From NCBI GenBank assembly GCA_902530325.1, contig CACAAB010000006.1, positions 1-62,360 of the forward strand: a stretch of DNA of 62,360 bases. Reading direction: 5' to 3'. The position numbers were made by a program, and so were the translations under genes. Position 1 is the stretch's first letter. Each line of letters opens with the position of its first letter. The notes below the pieces were generated by a model that saw nothing but the letters and a program-made list of their open reading frames with translations, did not search any database and was not told the DNA's origin. This document shows positions 9,579 to 18,328 of this stretch, in pieces. The stretch is from an uncultured SAR116 cluster alpha proteobacterium (lineage in GTDB: Bacteria > Pseudomonadota > Alphaproteobacteria > Puniceispirillales > Marisalimonadaceae).

Positions 9579-9842
9579 ATGAAAAATAGTAAATTTTTTT
9601 TTAGAGACACAGCGTCGATTATTACTGGTGCTCTCTCAACTTTTGCTGACTTGAAAACTGAAATTGACAACATCATAAAAAGTAGATTTGAAAAATTTAT
9701 TAACTCCCAAGGCATTGTCAATAGAGAAGACTTTGAAGCATTAGTTGACAGGCATGAAAAACTAAATTCTGAATTCATTTTGTTAAAAACAAAACTAGAA
9801 AATAAAAATGAAAAAAAGGTTCTTCCGAAAAAGAAAAAGTAA
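9579..9842 (+). CDS. ubiK: UbiK-like accessory factor (BMFP domain protein)
   Basis: This 87-residue protein resembles the BMFP/YqiC family, renamed UbiK in Enterobacteria, a small helical accessory factor of the aerobic ubiquinone biosynthesis complex. It shows an amphipathic N-terminal helix with DTASIITGALSTFADLK and a coiled coil with the diagnostic VNREDFEALVDRHEKL. A Lys-rich tail closes the protein. The start ATG follows TTAGGAAAA. It precedes the YbjN and proC genes. The family call is good; a role in ubiquinone synthesis here is inferred from homologues. Confidence 0.82.
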   Translation: MKNSKFFFRDTASIITGALSTFADLKTEIDNIIKSRFEKFINSQGIVNREDFEALVDRHEKLNSEFILLKTKLENKNEKKVLPKKKK

Positions 9843-9917
9843 CTTTTAGTTTTTGATAATCAATATATAGTGTAGTATAATCAATAAATACTAAAATGCA
9901 TACTACATATAGTTTTC

Positions 9918-10406
9918 ATGACAGATGAATTAAAAAATATAATTTTTTCTCCAGAAATATCAAATGTCTTTCATAAAAATAATTGGATAATTAATAAAAA
10001 TTCAAAAAGAAAGTTTCATTCTTATTTTGTTGGTGAAATAGCAGATTATTATTTAAATATTTATAATGATAAAGATAAAATTTATTTTCAGTTTACCTTA
10101 GATATAGAAATACCTAATAGTAAAACTACTGAGTTACTTTTGTTAATTAATGTTGCAAATCAATATTCAATAGAGGGATTTTTTGTTTTTGATTTCAAGG
10201 TTATGAAAATTAAATATAATTTGATTAAATCTTATTCTTTGATAATTGAAGAAAGATACATGTATGAGTTTCTTAAAAGTAAGTTAATTTTAATCAGTAA
10301 TTTATTTTATAATTTTGTTTTAGGTTTTCATAATTTAGTTTATGGAGAAAAAATTGAAGACGCCTCTTTGGAATTATTATTTTTGACTAATGAGGGTTGT
10401 GCATAA
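9918..10406 (+). CDS. YbjN domain-containing protein
   Basis: This 162-residue soluble protein resembles YbjN-domain proteins, a fold related to type III secretion chaperones and of unclear function. Alphaproteobacteria often carry it immediately before proC, as here (44-base gap). The central part (IYFQFTLDIEIPNSKTTELLLLINVANQ and the two helices after it) follows the family pattern of a beta sheet flanked by helices. No catalytic residues are evident. Function remains unknown. Confidence 0.75.
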   Translation: MTDELKNIIFSPEISNVFHKNNWIINKNSKRKFHSYFVGEIADYYLNIYNDKDKIYFQFTLDIEIPNSKTTELLLLINVANQYSIEGFFVFDFKVMKIKYNLIKSYSLIIEERYMYEFLKSKLILISNLFYNFVLGFHNLVYGEKIEDASLELLFLTNEGCA

Positions 10407-10450
10407 AATTATAAAAATAAAAAAAAGGAATAGAACTAATTAGGAATGTT

Positions 10451-11275
10451 ATGAAAGATGTACTTTTATTTGGTTATGGAAAGATGGGCTCATCTATTGC
10501 TAAAGGATGGATGCTTAAACAACTAGATTTTAATTTTTTTATAATTGAAAAAGAATCTTCTTTAAGAAATATTGCTAATAAGGATGGTTTTAAAGCTTAC
10601 GAAAATATTGATCGTTTAAGTGAAATCAAAAATTTAAAAAAGATTGATATAGTTTTTCTTGCTGTTAAACCTCAACAAATGGAAGAAACGATAAGGAATT
10701 TTTCTAAGCTAAATCTGCATAAATCAGTTTTTATTTCAATTGCAGCTGGACTATCTTTTTCTTGGTTCAGAAATAAAATTAATAAAGAAATAAAAATGGT
10801 TAGAGCAATGCCAAATTTACCAGCCTCTATTGGATTTGGTGTGACTGGTTATTGTAAAAGCAAAAACCTTAGTAAAGAGGAAGATAAAGATGTTTGTGCA
10901 TTATTGTCAGCTTTTAGTAAAACAATTTATTTAAATAATGAAAGTCTTATTGATAATGTCACTGCGATATCTGGGTCTGGTCCTGGTTATATTTTTTATT
11001 TTGTTGAAGCCCTTACCCAAATAGGAATTGATCAAGGTCTTAAAATAAATGACGCTAAAACTTTAGCTAGAGAAACTTTAATAGGTTCTGCAAGATTGAT
11101 TGAAAATTCCGATGTTGATCCAAAAACATTAAAGGAAAACGTTACAAGTCCTGGTGGAACTACTGAAGCAGGACTTATAATACTTGAATCAAAAAAAAAT
11201 GGGTTATATCCTTTACTTAAATCAACGATTAATAATGCTGTAAAAAGAGCAAAAAAGTTGAATTCTGGTGGATAA
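10451..11275 (+). CDS. proC: Pyrroline-5-carboxylate reductase
   Basis: The enzyme reduces 1-pyrroline-5-carboxylate to proline with NAD(P)H, the last step of proline synthesis. The 274-residue protein has an N-terminal Rossmann motif (LLFGYGKMGSSIAKGW), AVKPQQM, the MPNLPASIGFG segment and the family signature AISGSGPGYIFYFVEAL. The VTSPGGTTEAGL motif follows near the C-terminus. It sits between the YbjN gene and a TetR-like gene, nine bases before the latter. Confidence 0.97.
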   Translation: MKDVLLFGYGKMGSSIAKGWMLKQLDFNFFIIEKESSLRNIANKDGFKAYENIDRLSEIKNLKKIDIVFLAVKPQQMEETIRNFSKLNLHKSVFISIAAGLSFSWFRNKINKEIKMVRAMPNLPASIGFGVTGYCKSKNLSKEEDKDVCALLSAFSKTIYLNNESLIDNVTAISGSGPGYIFYFVEALTQIGIDQGLKINDAKTLARETLIGSARLIENSDVDPKTLKENVTSPGGTTEAGLIILESKKNGLYPLLKSTINNAVKRAKKLNSGG

Positions 11276-11284
11276 ATATATTTA

Positions 11285-11893
11285 ATGAATTTAGATAATC
11301 AAAATTTAGAATGGAAAATATGTGAAGCTTATTTTTCAATTTTAGAAAAGAGTATGATATCTGAAGTTACTTTAGATCAACTTTCTATAGTAACTAAAAT
11401 TGCAAAAGTAGAATTAGAGAAAATAGTACCAAATAAAACAGTAGATTATAGATTTTTTTTCTTAAAAATTCTTATTTCAAAACTTGACAGAGAAGTGTTG
11501 GCTGAACTTAAAGTAGACATAGCTGATGATACTGTTTCAAGTACTTATGACAAAATTTTAGAGGGTTTGTCATTAAGATTTGAAAAATATGCGGAATATA
11601 AAAATTCTTTTAAAATTTTAAGTAACAATTCTAAAGAAAGAATTGAGGTTTTTTTTAATATTTTCCAAGAAAATCAAAATTTTTTCGATAACCTTTTAAG
11701 TTTGATAGAAGGAGAACAAAATTGTGGAATAAAAGCTATTAAATCACTAGCTTTAAATCTTGTTTTTATAAGAAGCCTTAAGGTTTTTCTAAAAAATGAA
11801 GGTAAAGATATAGATGCAGTAGTTAGACATTTAGATAAATATTTAGGTGACATGCAAGATATAGGTTTTTTTATAGGTGTCCTAAAGAAATAA
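11285..11893 (+). CDS. TetR-like helical protein (possible COQ9-type fold)
   Basis: This 202-residue, predicted all-helical protein has an N-terminal region (about 10-70) that fits a degenerate TetR helix-turn-helix. The rest looks like the TetR/COQ9 ligand-binding fold. Proteins of this kind are found near proC and YbjN in many alphaproteobacteria. The basic residues expected of a recognition helix are few, so DNA binding is doubtful. With a UbiK-like gene three genes upstream, a lipid or quinone-binding role is conceivable, but that is inference. It ends exactly against the convergent histidine kinase gene. Confidence 0.55.
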   Translation: MNLDNQNLEWKICEAYFSILEKSMISEVTLDQLSIVTKIAKVELEKIVPNKTVDYRFFFLKILISKLDREVLAELKVDIADDTVSSTYDKILEGLSLRFEKYAEYKNSFKILSNNSKERIEVFFNIFQENQNFFDNLLSLIEGEQNCGIKAIKSLALNLVFIRSLKVFLKNEGKDIDAVVRHLDKYLGDMQDIGFFIGVLKK

Positions 11894-13204
11894 TTATAAC
11901 GGTAACAAAAGTCTAACCCTTAGACCACCAAGGGGACTATTCTCTAGAATTAATTCACCTCCATGATTTAATGCAGAGTTTTTGGCTATAGACAATCCAA
12001 GCCCTGTCCCTCCTGTTTTCACATTTCTTGAATTATCTAATCTGGTAAATGGTAAAACCACTTCATTTCTTTTGTCTCTTGGTATTCCAGGACCATTATC
12101 ATCAATTATTATTTCGCTATGATCATCAAAAATTTGTATTTGAACATTTGCTTTACCAGCATATCTAATTGCATTTGTAAACAAATTTATTAAAGCTCTT
12201 CTTATTGATTGAACCTGCATTGGGAAAATAGGTATATTGTCCGTTGGGACAGAAATAGTTATTTTTTCACCCGAAGGATCAGATGTTTTGGCTGCTTGTT
12301 GAAGTAATTTAAATAGACTTGCATCAACCATTTGTTCTTCTCTTTCATTTCTGGCAAAATCTAAGTAACCATCAATCATTTCTTCTAGTTCAATTAATTC
12401 GTTTTCAAAATCTTTTTTTATTTCAGATGTTTCATCCATAACTGCCAATTGAAGTCTCATACGCGTTAAAGGGGTTTTTAAATCATGGCTAACTCCTGCA
12501 AGAAGAGAAGTTCTCTCTGAAATTTGTTTATTAATTCGATGTCTCATAGCTTGGAATGCTCTTCCAGCTATTCTTACTTCAGTTGCTCCTTCTATATTAT
12601 AATCATCAACTTCTCTACCGAAACCTATCTGACGAGCTGCATTTGCCAACCTTAAAATTGGTCTTACTTGTCCTCTTAGAAAAATTATAGCAATAGAAAA
12701 TAAAATCACAGAAGCGCCAATAGACCACATTATGAATGTAATACCTGTTGGTACAAACAAACGCTTATTATCTATATGCATTCTCACAATACCGTTTGCC
12801 AATTGTATGTCTACATAAAATTGACTAGAATTTTCAATAGATGATAAATAGAAAGGCTCTTCTATTCTTGATTGAAGAGAGGTTCGGAAATTTTTAAATT
12901 TAGCATTAAACGATTGATTAGGTTTTAAAATACCTCCTTCTAACCAATAAAAAATAATATTAAAATATTGCCTGGCTCTAACTGCGGATAATGCTCTTTG
13001 GTCTTTTGAAGGTTCATTACCTAGTTCGTCAATTAATAAACCTAGATCTTTAGCTAAATTTTTTGCCATATGCCTAGACACCCAGTCCCAGTGTCTTTCG
13101 TAAAATATTGAAACAGAAATTATTTGTACAAGAATTATTGGAACAAGAATTATTGCTAACATTCTGCCAAAAAGGCTTTTTGGTGTTATGTCACGCAATC
13201 TCAT
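11894..13204 (-). CDS. Sensor histidine kinase, EnvZ type
   Basis: This 436-residue inner-membrane histidine kinase has two transmembrane segments (about 12-34 and 155-177) around a periplasmic domain of roughly 120 residues. A HAMP linker, a DHp domain with phospho-acceptor His240 (GVSHDLKTPLTRMR) and an ATPase domain with NLFTNAIRYA, DNGPGIP and GGTGLGLSIAKN follow. The HDLKTPLTRMRL box is the EnvZ/RstB type. The response-regulator gene ends 14 bases upstream, so the two form a pair. The signal sensed cannot be read from sequence; osmotic or envelope sensing is only suggested by EnvZ similarity. Confidence 0.92.
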   Translation of the reverse strand: MRLRDITPKSLFGRMLAIILVPIILVQIISVSIFYERHWDWVSRHMAKNLAKDLGLLIDELGNEPSKDQRALSAVRARQYFNIIFYWLEGGILKPNQSFNAKFKNFRTSLQSRIEEPFYLSSIENSSQFYVDIQLANGIVRMHIDNKRLFVPTGITFIMWSIGASVILFSIAIIFLRGQVRPILRLANAARQIGFGREVDDYNIEGATEVRIAGRAFQAMRHRINKQISERTSLLAGVSHDLKTPLTRMRLQLAVMDETSEIKKDFENELIELEEMIDGYLDFARNEREEQMVDASLFKLLQQAAKTSDPSGEKITISVPTDNIPIFPMQVQSIRRALINLFTNAIRYAGKANVQIQIFDDHSEIIIDDNGPGIPRDKRNEVVLPFTRLDNSRNVKTGGTGLGLSIAKNSALNHGGELILENSPLGGLRVRLLLPL

Positions 13205-13217
13205 ATTCTATACTTTG

Positions 13218-13946
13218 CTATTGATCTTCATTATCTTCTTCATGAGTTTGCAACATCCATCCAATACCACGAACTGTTTGTAAGTATATAGGGTATCTTT
13301 GATCAATTTCAATTTTTCTTCTTATTCTTGCAATAGCAACGTCAATTGACCTAGTCTCCATGTTACCACCTAGAGAATTATTAATATCATCTCTAGAAAA
13401 AGCTTTATTTGGTGATTTGCAAAAGCAATTTAATAACTTTTGCTCTGATGTTGTCAAATGAACAGGTATATTATTTTTATATAAGTTAAGGGATTTTTGA
13501 TTAAAAGAAAATGGACCAAATTTAGTAGTTTCTGGATTTTCAGATTTTTTTATGCTTTTAGTGAGCCTTTTTAATATGTTTTGTATTCTAAGTAATAATT
13601 CTCTTGGTTCAAAAGGCTTAGTCATATAATCATCAGCACCATATTCCAGCCCATCAAGTCTGTCTTCAGGGCTAGACATAGCTGTAAGCATTAAGGATGG
13701 AATTGAGTTTGTTTGCCTTATTTCCTTTAAAAACTCTAGCCCATTTTGTCCTGGCATCATGATATCAATCACTAATAGGTCAAAAATTAGAGTCTCCATA
13801 ATTTTCTTTGCCTGATTGGTATTTTCTACATCTGAAACTCTTAAACCATTATTTTCTAAAAATTGTTTTAATAAAAATCTTATTTTTTGATCATCATCAA
13901 TAATTAAAATATGAAAATTATTTTTTTTTAAATCTTGATTATACAT
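13218..13946 (-). CDS. Response regulator, OmpR family
   Basis: This 242-residue DNA-binding response regulator has a receiver domain with the acidic triad IIDDDQ, phospho-acceptor Asp61 (VIDIMMPG), conserved Thr in MLTAMSS and Lys in MTKPFEP. A C-terminal winged helix with TRSIDVAIARIRRKIE and TVRGIGWML marks the OmpR/PhoB class. It is transcribed with the EnvZ-type kinase immediately downstream. The 170-base gap to ilvE upstream holds the divergent promoters; no clear operator was found there. Confidence 0.93.
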   Translation of the reverse strand: MYNQDLKKNNFHILIIDDDQKIRFLLKQFLENNGLRVSDVENTNQAKKIMETLIFDLLVIDIMMPGQNGLEFLKEIRQTNSIPSLMLTAMSSPEDRLDGLEYGADDYMTKPFEPRELLLRIQNILKRLTKSIKKSENPETTKFGPFSFNQKSLNLYKNNIPVHLTTSEQKLLNCFCKSPNKAFSRDDINNSLGGNMETRSIDVAIARIRRKIEIDQRYPIYLQTVRGIGWMLQTHEEDNEDQ

Positions 13947-14116
13947 TTCTAAATTAGGTTTAATTTATATATGTTTTTATAATTAATAATTTAATTAAAC
14001 TATATTAAATCTAGAATCAGTAAACAACTTAATTAATTACCAAACTTATTTCTTAATATTTGATTATTTAAGAATTATGTGGATTATATGTATTAACTAA
14101 TTTTGGAGGTATTTTT

Positions 14117-14995
14117 TTGGATTACTTATCTTTTGACAGCCGAGAAGGTTATATTTGGTATAATGGGGATTTGATTGAATGGAAAAATGCTAATGTTCAT
14201 GTATTAAATCATGGTTTACATTATGCAAGTTGTGTTTTTGAAGGTGAAAGAGCATATAGAGGTAAAATTTTTGAAACTGAAAAACACACAAAAAGATTAT
14301 TTAATTCAGCTAAATCTCTTGATATGAAAATACCTTTTTCAGAAAAAGAAATAATAGAAGCTAAAGATGTTTTATTAAAAAAAAATTCACTTTCAGATGC
14401 TTATGTTAGGCCAGTTGTCTGGAGAGGTAGTGAGATGATGGCTGTTTCTGCTCAAGCTACAAAAATAAATGTAGCAATTGCTGTTTGGGAGTGGCCAAGC
14501 TATTTTGATCCAGAAGAAAAAATGCAAGGTATTAAACTAGATATTGCTAGATGGAGACGTCCGAGTCCAGACTGTGGACCTGTTCTTGCAAAGGCAGCTG
14601 GATTATATATGATCTGTACTTTGTCGAAACATGAAGCTGAAGCAAAAGGTTATAGTGATGCTTTAATGCTAGATTATAGAGGGCAAATAGCAGAAGCTAC
14701 AGGAGCAAATATTTTTTTTAGAATGCCCGATGGTAAACTTCACACACCAATTGCAGATTGCTTTCTTGATGGAATAACTAGAAGAACTGTCATAAAACTT
14801 GCTGAAGATAATGGGATTGAAATTATTGAACGTAAGATTATGCCTGAAGAAATGGCTGAAGCAGAGGAATGTTTTTTAACGGGCACTGCTGCCGAAGTCA
14901 CACCCGTCCAGTCGATTGGTGATTTTAAATTTAAACCCGGTGAGTATTGTCTCAAATTAACCAAAGCCTATTCAGACTTAGTTAATGGAAAATAG
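14117..14995 (+). CDS. ilvE: Branched-chain amino acid aminotransferase
   Basis: This fold-type IV PLP enzyme transaminates leucine, isoleucine and valine with 2-oxoglutarate. It has 292 residues. The start is TTG, supported by a strong GGAGGT at 14105-14110. Family features include HVLNHGLHYASCVFEGERAY, the PLP-lysine region CGPVLAKAAGLYM, IAEATGANIFF and GITRRTVIKLA. The closing ECFLTGTAAEVTPV motif is also typical. It stands alone between divergent and convergent neighbours. Confidence 0.95.
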   Translation: MDYLSFDSREGYIWYNGDLIEWKNANVHVLNHGLHYASCVFEGERAYRGKIFETEKHTKRLFNSAKSLDMKIPFSEKEIIEAKDVLLKKNSLSDAYVRPVVWRGSEMMAVSAQATKINVAIAVWEWPSYFDPEEKMQGIKLDIARWRRPSPDCGPVLAKAAGLYMICTLSKHEAEAKGYSDALMLDYRGQIAEATGANIFFRMPDGKLHTPIADCFLDGITRRTVIKLAEDNGIEIIERKIMPEEMAEAEECFLTGTAAEVTPVQSIGDFKFKPGEYCLKLTKAYSDLVNGK

Positions 14996-15003
14996 AACAA
15001 GAA

Positions 15004-15480
15004 TTATTTTTCCCATTTTTTTAATGCTTCATTATCAGAATCATTAAAACTTACCCAATTTTTTTCACTATTATTTTCCTCTATTTTCCAAAATGGAGCT
15101 TTGGTCTTTAACCAATCCATTATAAAATTACATCCATCAAAAGCGTTCTGCCTATGTTTGGAGGATACACCTACAAAGACTATCTGGTCTAAAGGCTTTA
15201 AATTACCTACTCTGTGTATCACTGTTACACAAGTTATTTCCCATCTTTTAAAACAATTAACTATTATTTTTTCTATTTCAGATTCTGTCATTCCTGGGTA
15301 ATGTTCTAATGTCATGGAATTTATTATTTGATCATTTTTTTCGTCATAACCTCGTACTACTCCAACAAAATTAACTATTGCACCAGTGTTATTATGTTGC
15401 TGTAAAATTTTTATTTCTTTAGAAACATCAAAATCTTCATTTTGAATTTTAATATTTATTTGTGGAGAATTATTAGTCAT
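15004..15480 (-). CDS. moaE: Molybdopterin synthase catalytic subunit MoaE
   Basis: MoaE is the large subunit of molybdopterin synthase, which inserts the two dithiolene sulfurs into cyclic pyranopterin monophosphate. The 158-residue protein has GAIVNFVGVVRGYDE, LEHYPGMTESEIEKI, HRVGNLKPLDQIVFVGVSSKHR and LKTKAPFWKIE, which includes the conserved active-site lysines. Its start directly follows the moaD stop, so the two subunits are coupled. No moaA, moaC or moeA lies in the window. Confidence 0.95.
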   Translation of the reverse strand: MTNNSPQINIKIQNEDFDVSKEIKILQQHNNTGAIVNFVGVVRGYDEKNDQIINSMTLEHYPGMTESEIEKIIVNCFKRWEITCVTVIHRVGNLKPLDQIVFVGVSSKHRQNAFDGCNFIMDWLKTKAPFWKIEENNSEKNWVSFNDSDNEALKKWEK

Positions 15481-15732
15481 TTATCCGCCTGTAACTGGAG
15501 GGAAAAATGCAATTTCGTCATTATCACTGATATTCGTGTAAAAAGATGAATATTTTTTATTTACAGCAATTTTAATTAACTCTCTTTTCTCAAAAATTAT
15601 ATTATATTTTTCATCTATCTCATTCAAATAGTTGATCAGTTGAATAACATCAGTTATGTGACTTGGTAGCGAAACTTGTTCCTCTGATTTACCTACATGT
15701 TCTTTTATCCATGAAAAGTATTTTATAATCAT
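15481..15732 (-). CDS. moaD: Molybdopterin synthase sulfur carrier subunit MoaD
   Basis: MoaD is the 83-residue ubiquitin-like sulfur carrier that is thiocarboxylated on its C-terminal Gly and delivers sulfur to MoaE. The conserved end AFFPPVTGG is present, and IIKYFSWIKEHVG fits the first strand and helix. It lies three bases after pgsA and directly before moaE, an arrangement common in alphaproteobacteria. Confidence 0.95.
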   Translation of the reverse strand: MIIKYFSWIKEHVGKSEEQVSLPSHITDVIQLINYLNEIDEKYNIIFEKRELIKIAVNKKYSSFYTNISDNDEIAFFPPVTGG

Positions 15733-15735
15733 AAT

Positions 15736-16335
15736 TTATTCTCTATTAATTTCTCTATTAAAAAATTTCATTATTTTAGTGATATACTGCAGACCTGTTA
15801 TAAAGGTAATAATTCCAGCTATCCATAAAAGAATATATGAAATTAAACCTAAAATCTCTAAATTGTAAAAAAAAATATTCGATCTCCAAACTAAAAAACT
15901 TCCACAAGCGATTAGTTGAATAGTTGTCTTCCATTTTGCTAAGAGGGTTACCTCTAATGAAATTTTATAAGAAGATATACTTTCCCTCAAACCCGAGATT
16001 AAAATTTCTCTTAAAACTATTAAAAGTGCAGGGAAAAATGCATAATAATAATCAAACATGTTTTCTGAAGCTAGAGCAAAAATTATCCCAATTACCAATA
16101 ATTTGTCTGCTACTGGATCTAAAATTTTCCCAAAATTAGATGTTACATTATATTTTCTGGCAAAAAATCCATCAAAATAATCACTTATACCGGCTAAAAT
16201 TAATATTGGCGTAGCCATTAAGGCCCCAATTTCACTGCCATATATGATAATTACTGGAATTACAATGGCTGCGATACTTCTAAATAAGGTTAAAACGTTA
16301 GGTATGATAGTTAACATTGAATTATTTTCCTTCAT
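15736..16335 (-). CDS. pgsA: CDP-diacylglycerol-glycerol-3-phosphate phosphatidyltransferase
   Basis: PgsA makes phosphatidylglycerophosphate, the committed step to phosphatidylglycerol. The 199-residue membrane protein carries the CDP-alcohol phosphotransferase motif as SDYFDGFFARKY followed by GKILDPVADK, with the metal-binding aspartates intact. Several transmembrane helices follow. The N-terminal MLTIIPNVLTLFR is typical, so the actual start may be the second Met (six codons in). It is transcribed with uvrC upstream and moaDE downstream. Confidence 0.94.
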   Translation of the reverse strand: MKENNSMLTIIPNVLTLFRSIAAIVIPVIIIYGSEIGALMATPILILAGISDYFDGFFARKYNVTSNFGKILDPVADKLLVIGIIFALASENMFDYYYAFFPALLIVLREILISGLRESISSYKISLEVTLLAKWKTTIQLIACGSFLVWRSNIFFYNLEILGLISYILLWIAGIITFITGLQYITKIMKFFNREINRE

Positions 16336-16405
16336 AATTTAACCTTAACGAGATTTTTAACTTAAGACTATCTTTAAAACAAAATAGACTTTTACAAAAT
16401 TTATT

Positions 16406-18283
16406 TCAGTTAAAAAAATTAAATATTTTTTGAGCTATTGACTTATTGATTCCCTCAACTTTTAACAAGTCACTAATACTTGCTGTTCCAACCGCTTTTG
16501 CAGATCCAAATTCTTCCAAAAGGGATTTTTTTCGGGTTGCTCCAATACCATTAATTTCATCAAGTGGATTTTTGAAAATATTTTTTTTACTTTTTATCCT
16601 ATGACCTGCAATAGCATATCTATGAACTTCGTCTCTTAATTTTTGAAGAAAAAATAATGTAGGATCATCTTTGTTAAATCTAAAACTATCAGAATTTTTT
16701 GTATAAAAATTTTCTCTACCCGCATCTCTTTTTATGCCCTTTGAAATTGCCAAAACTTCAATACTACTTATTTGTAAATCTTTAAGTACATTTAAAACTA
16801 TGTTTAAATGTCCTTTGCCACCGTCAATGATTATTAAATCAGGAAATCCAGATGAATTTTTCCCTGCAAATCTACGTTTAATTACTTCCTTCATCATTAA
16901 ATAATCATTATTATTTATAAACTCATCACTGATTTGTTTTGATGAGTTTTTATGCTCTGTCAAAATATTATATCTTCTATATAGTGACTTTAAAAAACCA
17001 TCTTCGTTAAAAGCTATCATTGCACCTACGGGTGATTTTCCTTGATTATGTGAGTTATCATAAACTTCTAATTTTTGAATAGAATTTTTAAAGTTAAACG
17101 TTTGTTGCAAATTTTTGAGATTATTTTTATTTGAAGATCTTTCATAGATTTTTCTATTTAAATTTTCTTCTGCATTTTTGAGCGTTGATTTTATAATTTC
17201 TAATTTTTTTCCTCTTTGAGGTAGTTGAATTTTAACTTTTATTTTATGCTTTTTATGCAAAAGCTCTTCAATTAGACTTTTATCTTTGGGATTTAAGTTA
17301 ACCAAAATATTTTTAGGGGGAACGTTTTTATCATAAAATTGACATACAAAGGCTTGCATAATCTCTTCTTCTAAAACATCAGTACCATTTTTACCTGGAT
17401 TAGGAAAATACGATTTAGACCCATAATTGCGACCACTTCTAATTATTGTCATTTGAATTACAACTTTATTTTCAATTTTTCGTATCACAAGGAAGTCAAC
17501 ATCATTGACGTTTGGTATATTAATATTTTGACTTGCATTTACATCAGTAAGAGCTTTTATTCTATTTCTAAAAATTGCAGCTGCTTCAAAATTTTGTTTA
17601 TTAGATGCATTGTACATTTTTTTTATTAAATTTTGTTTTATCGACTTTGAGTTTCCTTGTAAGAATTTTTTTGCTTCTTTAAGACTGTCTCGATAACTTT
17701 CTTTTGATATTAAATTTACACATGGAGCACTGCATCTTTTGATTTGAAATTGTAAGCAAGGGCGAGTCCTAGATTTAAAAATATTATCATTGCAAGTTCT
17801 TAATAGAAAAATTTTCTGTAGTGTTTCTATTGTTTTTTGAACTGTATTTTTTGAAACGAAAGGTCCAAAATAATCGCCCTTAATATTTCTTTGACCTCTA
17901 TGTGCAGATAATTGAGGAAAAGAATGAGATAAATTGAATAAAATTGAACTAAAACTTTTATCGTCTTTAAGCAATATATTAAATATAGGTTCAAATTTTT
18001 TTATTAAATTAGATTCTAGGAGTAACGCTTCTATTTCTGAAGACGTAACAATTATATCCAATTTAACAGTGTTTGAAACCATATAACTTAATCTTGAGTT
18101 AAGTCTTTTTGGTTGAGTATAAAATTTAATTCTATTATTTAAATTTTTTGCTTTTCCTATGTACAAATATTCACTATTTTCTCCAATCATTTGATAAATT
18201 CCAGATTTGTTTGGAATTGTCAAAAGCTCATTTTTAATTATTTCAATCCCTTTACTCAGAGACGCTTTATTATTTTTAATCAT
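16406..18283 (-). CDS. uvrC: Excinuclease ABC subunit C
   Basis: UvrC makes both incisions around bulky DNA lesions once loaded by UvrB. The 625-residue protein shows the N-terminal GIY-YIG nuclease (SGIYQMIGENSEYLYIGKAKNLNNR), the Cys-rich segment (LRTCND, CLQFQIKRCSAPC) and a UVR motif near 205-235. The RNase H-like second nuclease (LEVYDNSHNQG, LIIIDGGKGHLN) and a C-terminal double helix-hairpin-helix (EINGIGATRKKSLLEEFGS) complete it. It lies 45 bases downstream of uvrB on the same strand. Confidence 0.97.
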   Translation of the reverse strand: MIKNNKASLSKGIEIIKNELLTIPNKSGIYQMIGENSEYLYIGKAKNLNNRIKFYTQPKRLNSRLSYMVSNTVKLDIIVTSSEIEALLLESNLIKKFEPIFNILLKDDKSFSSILFNLSHSFPQLSAHRGQRNIKGDYFGPFVSKNTVQKTIETLQKIFLLRTCNDNIFKSRTRPCLQFQIKRCSAPCVNLISKESYRDSLKEAKKFLQGNSKSIKQNLIKKMYNASNKQNFEAAAIFRNRIKALTDVNASQNINIPNVNDVDFLVIRKIENKVVIQMTIIRSGRNYGSKSYFPNPGKNGTDVLEEEIMQAFVCQFYDKNVPPKNILVNLNPKDKSLIEELLHKKHKIKVKIQLPQRGKKLEIIKSTLKNAEENLNRKIYERSSNKNNLKNLQQTFNFKNSIQKLEVYDNSHNQGKSPVGAMIAFNEDGFLKSLYRRYNILTEHKNSSKQISDEFINNNDYLMMKEVIKRRFAGKNSSGFPDLIIIDGGKGHLNIVLNVLKDLQISSIEVLAISKGIKRDAGRENFYTKNSDSFRFNKDDPTLFFLQKLRDEVHRYAIAGHRIKSKKNIFKNPLDEINGIGATRKKSLLEEFGSAKAVGTASISDLLKVEGINKSIAQKIFNFFN

Positions 18284-18328
18284 TTAAAAATTTTCGTTTT
18301 TGATTAATTACATTTTAAATAATTTAAT

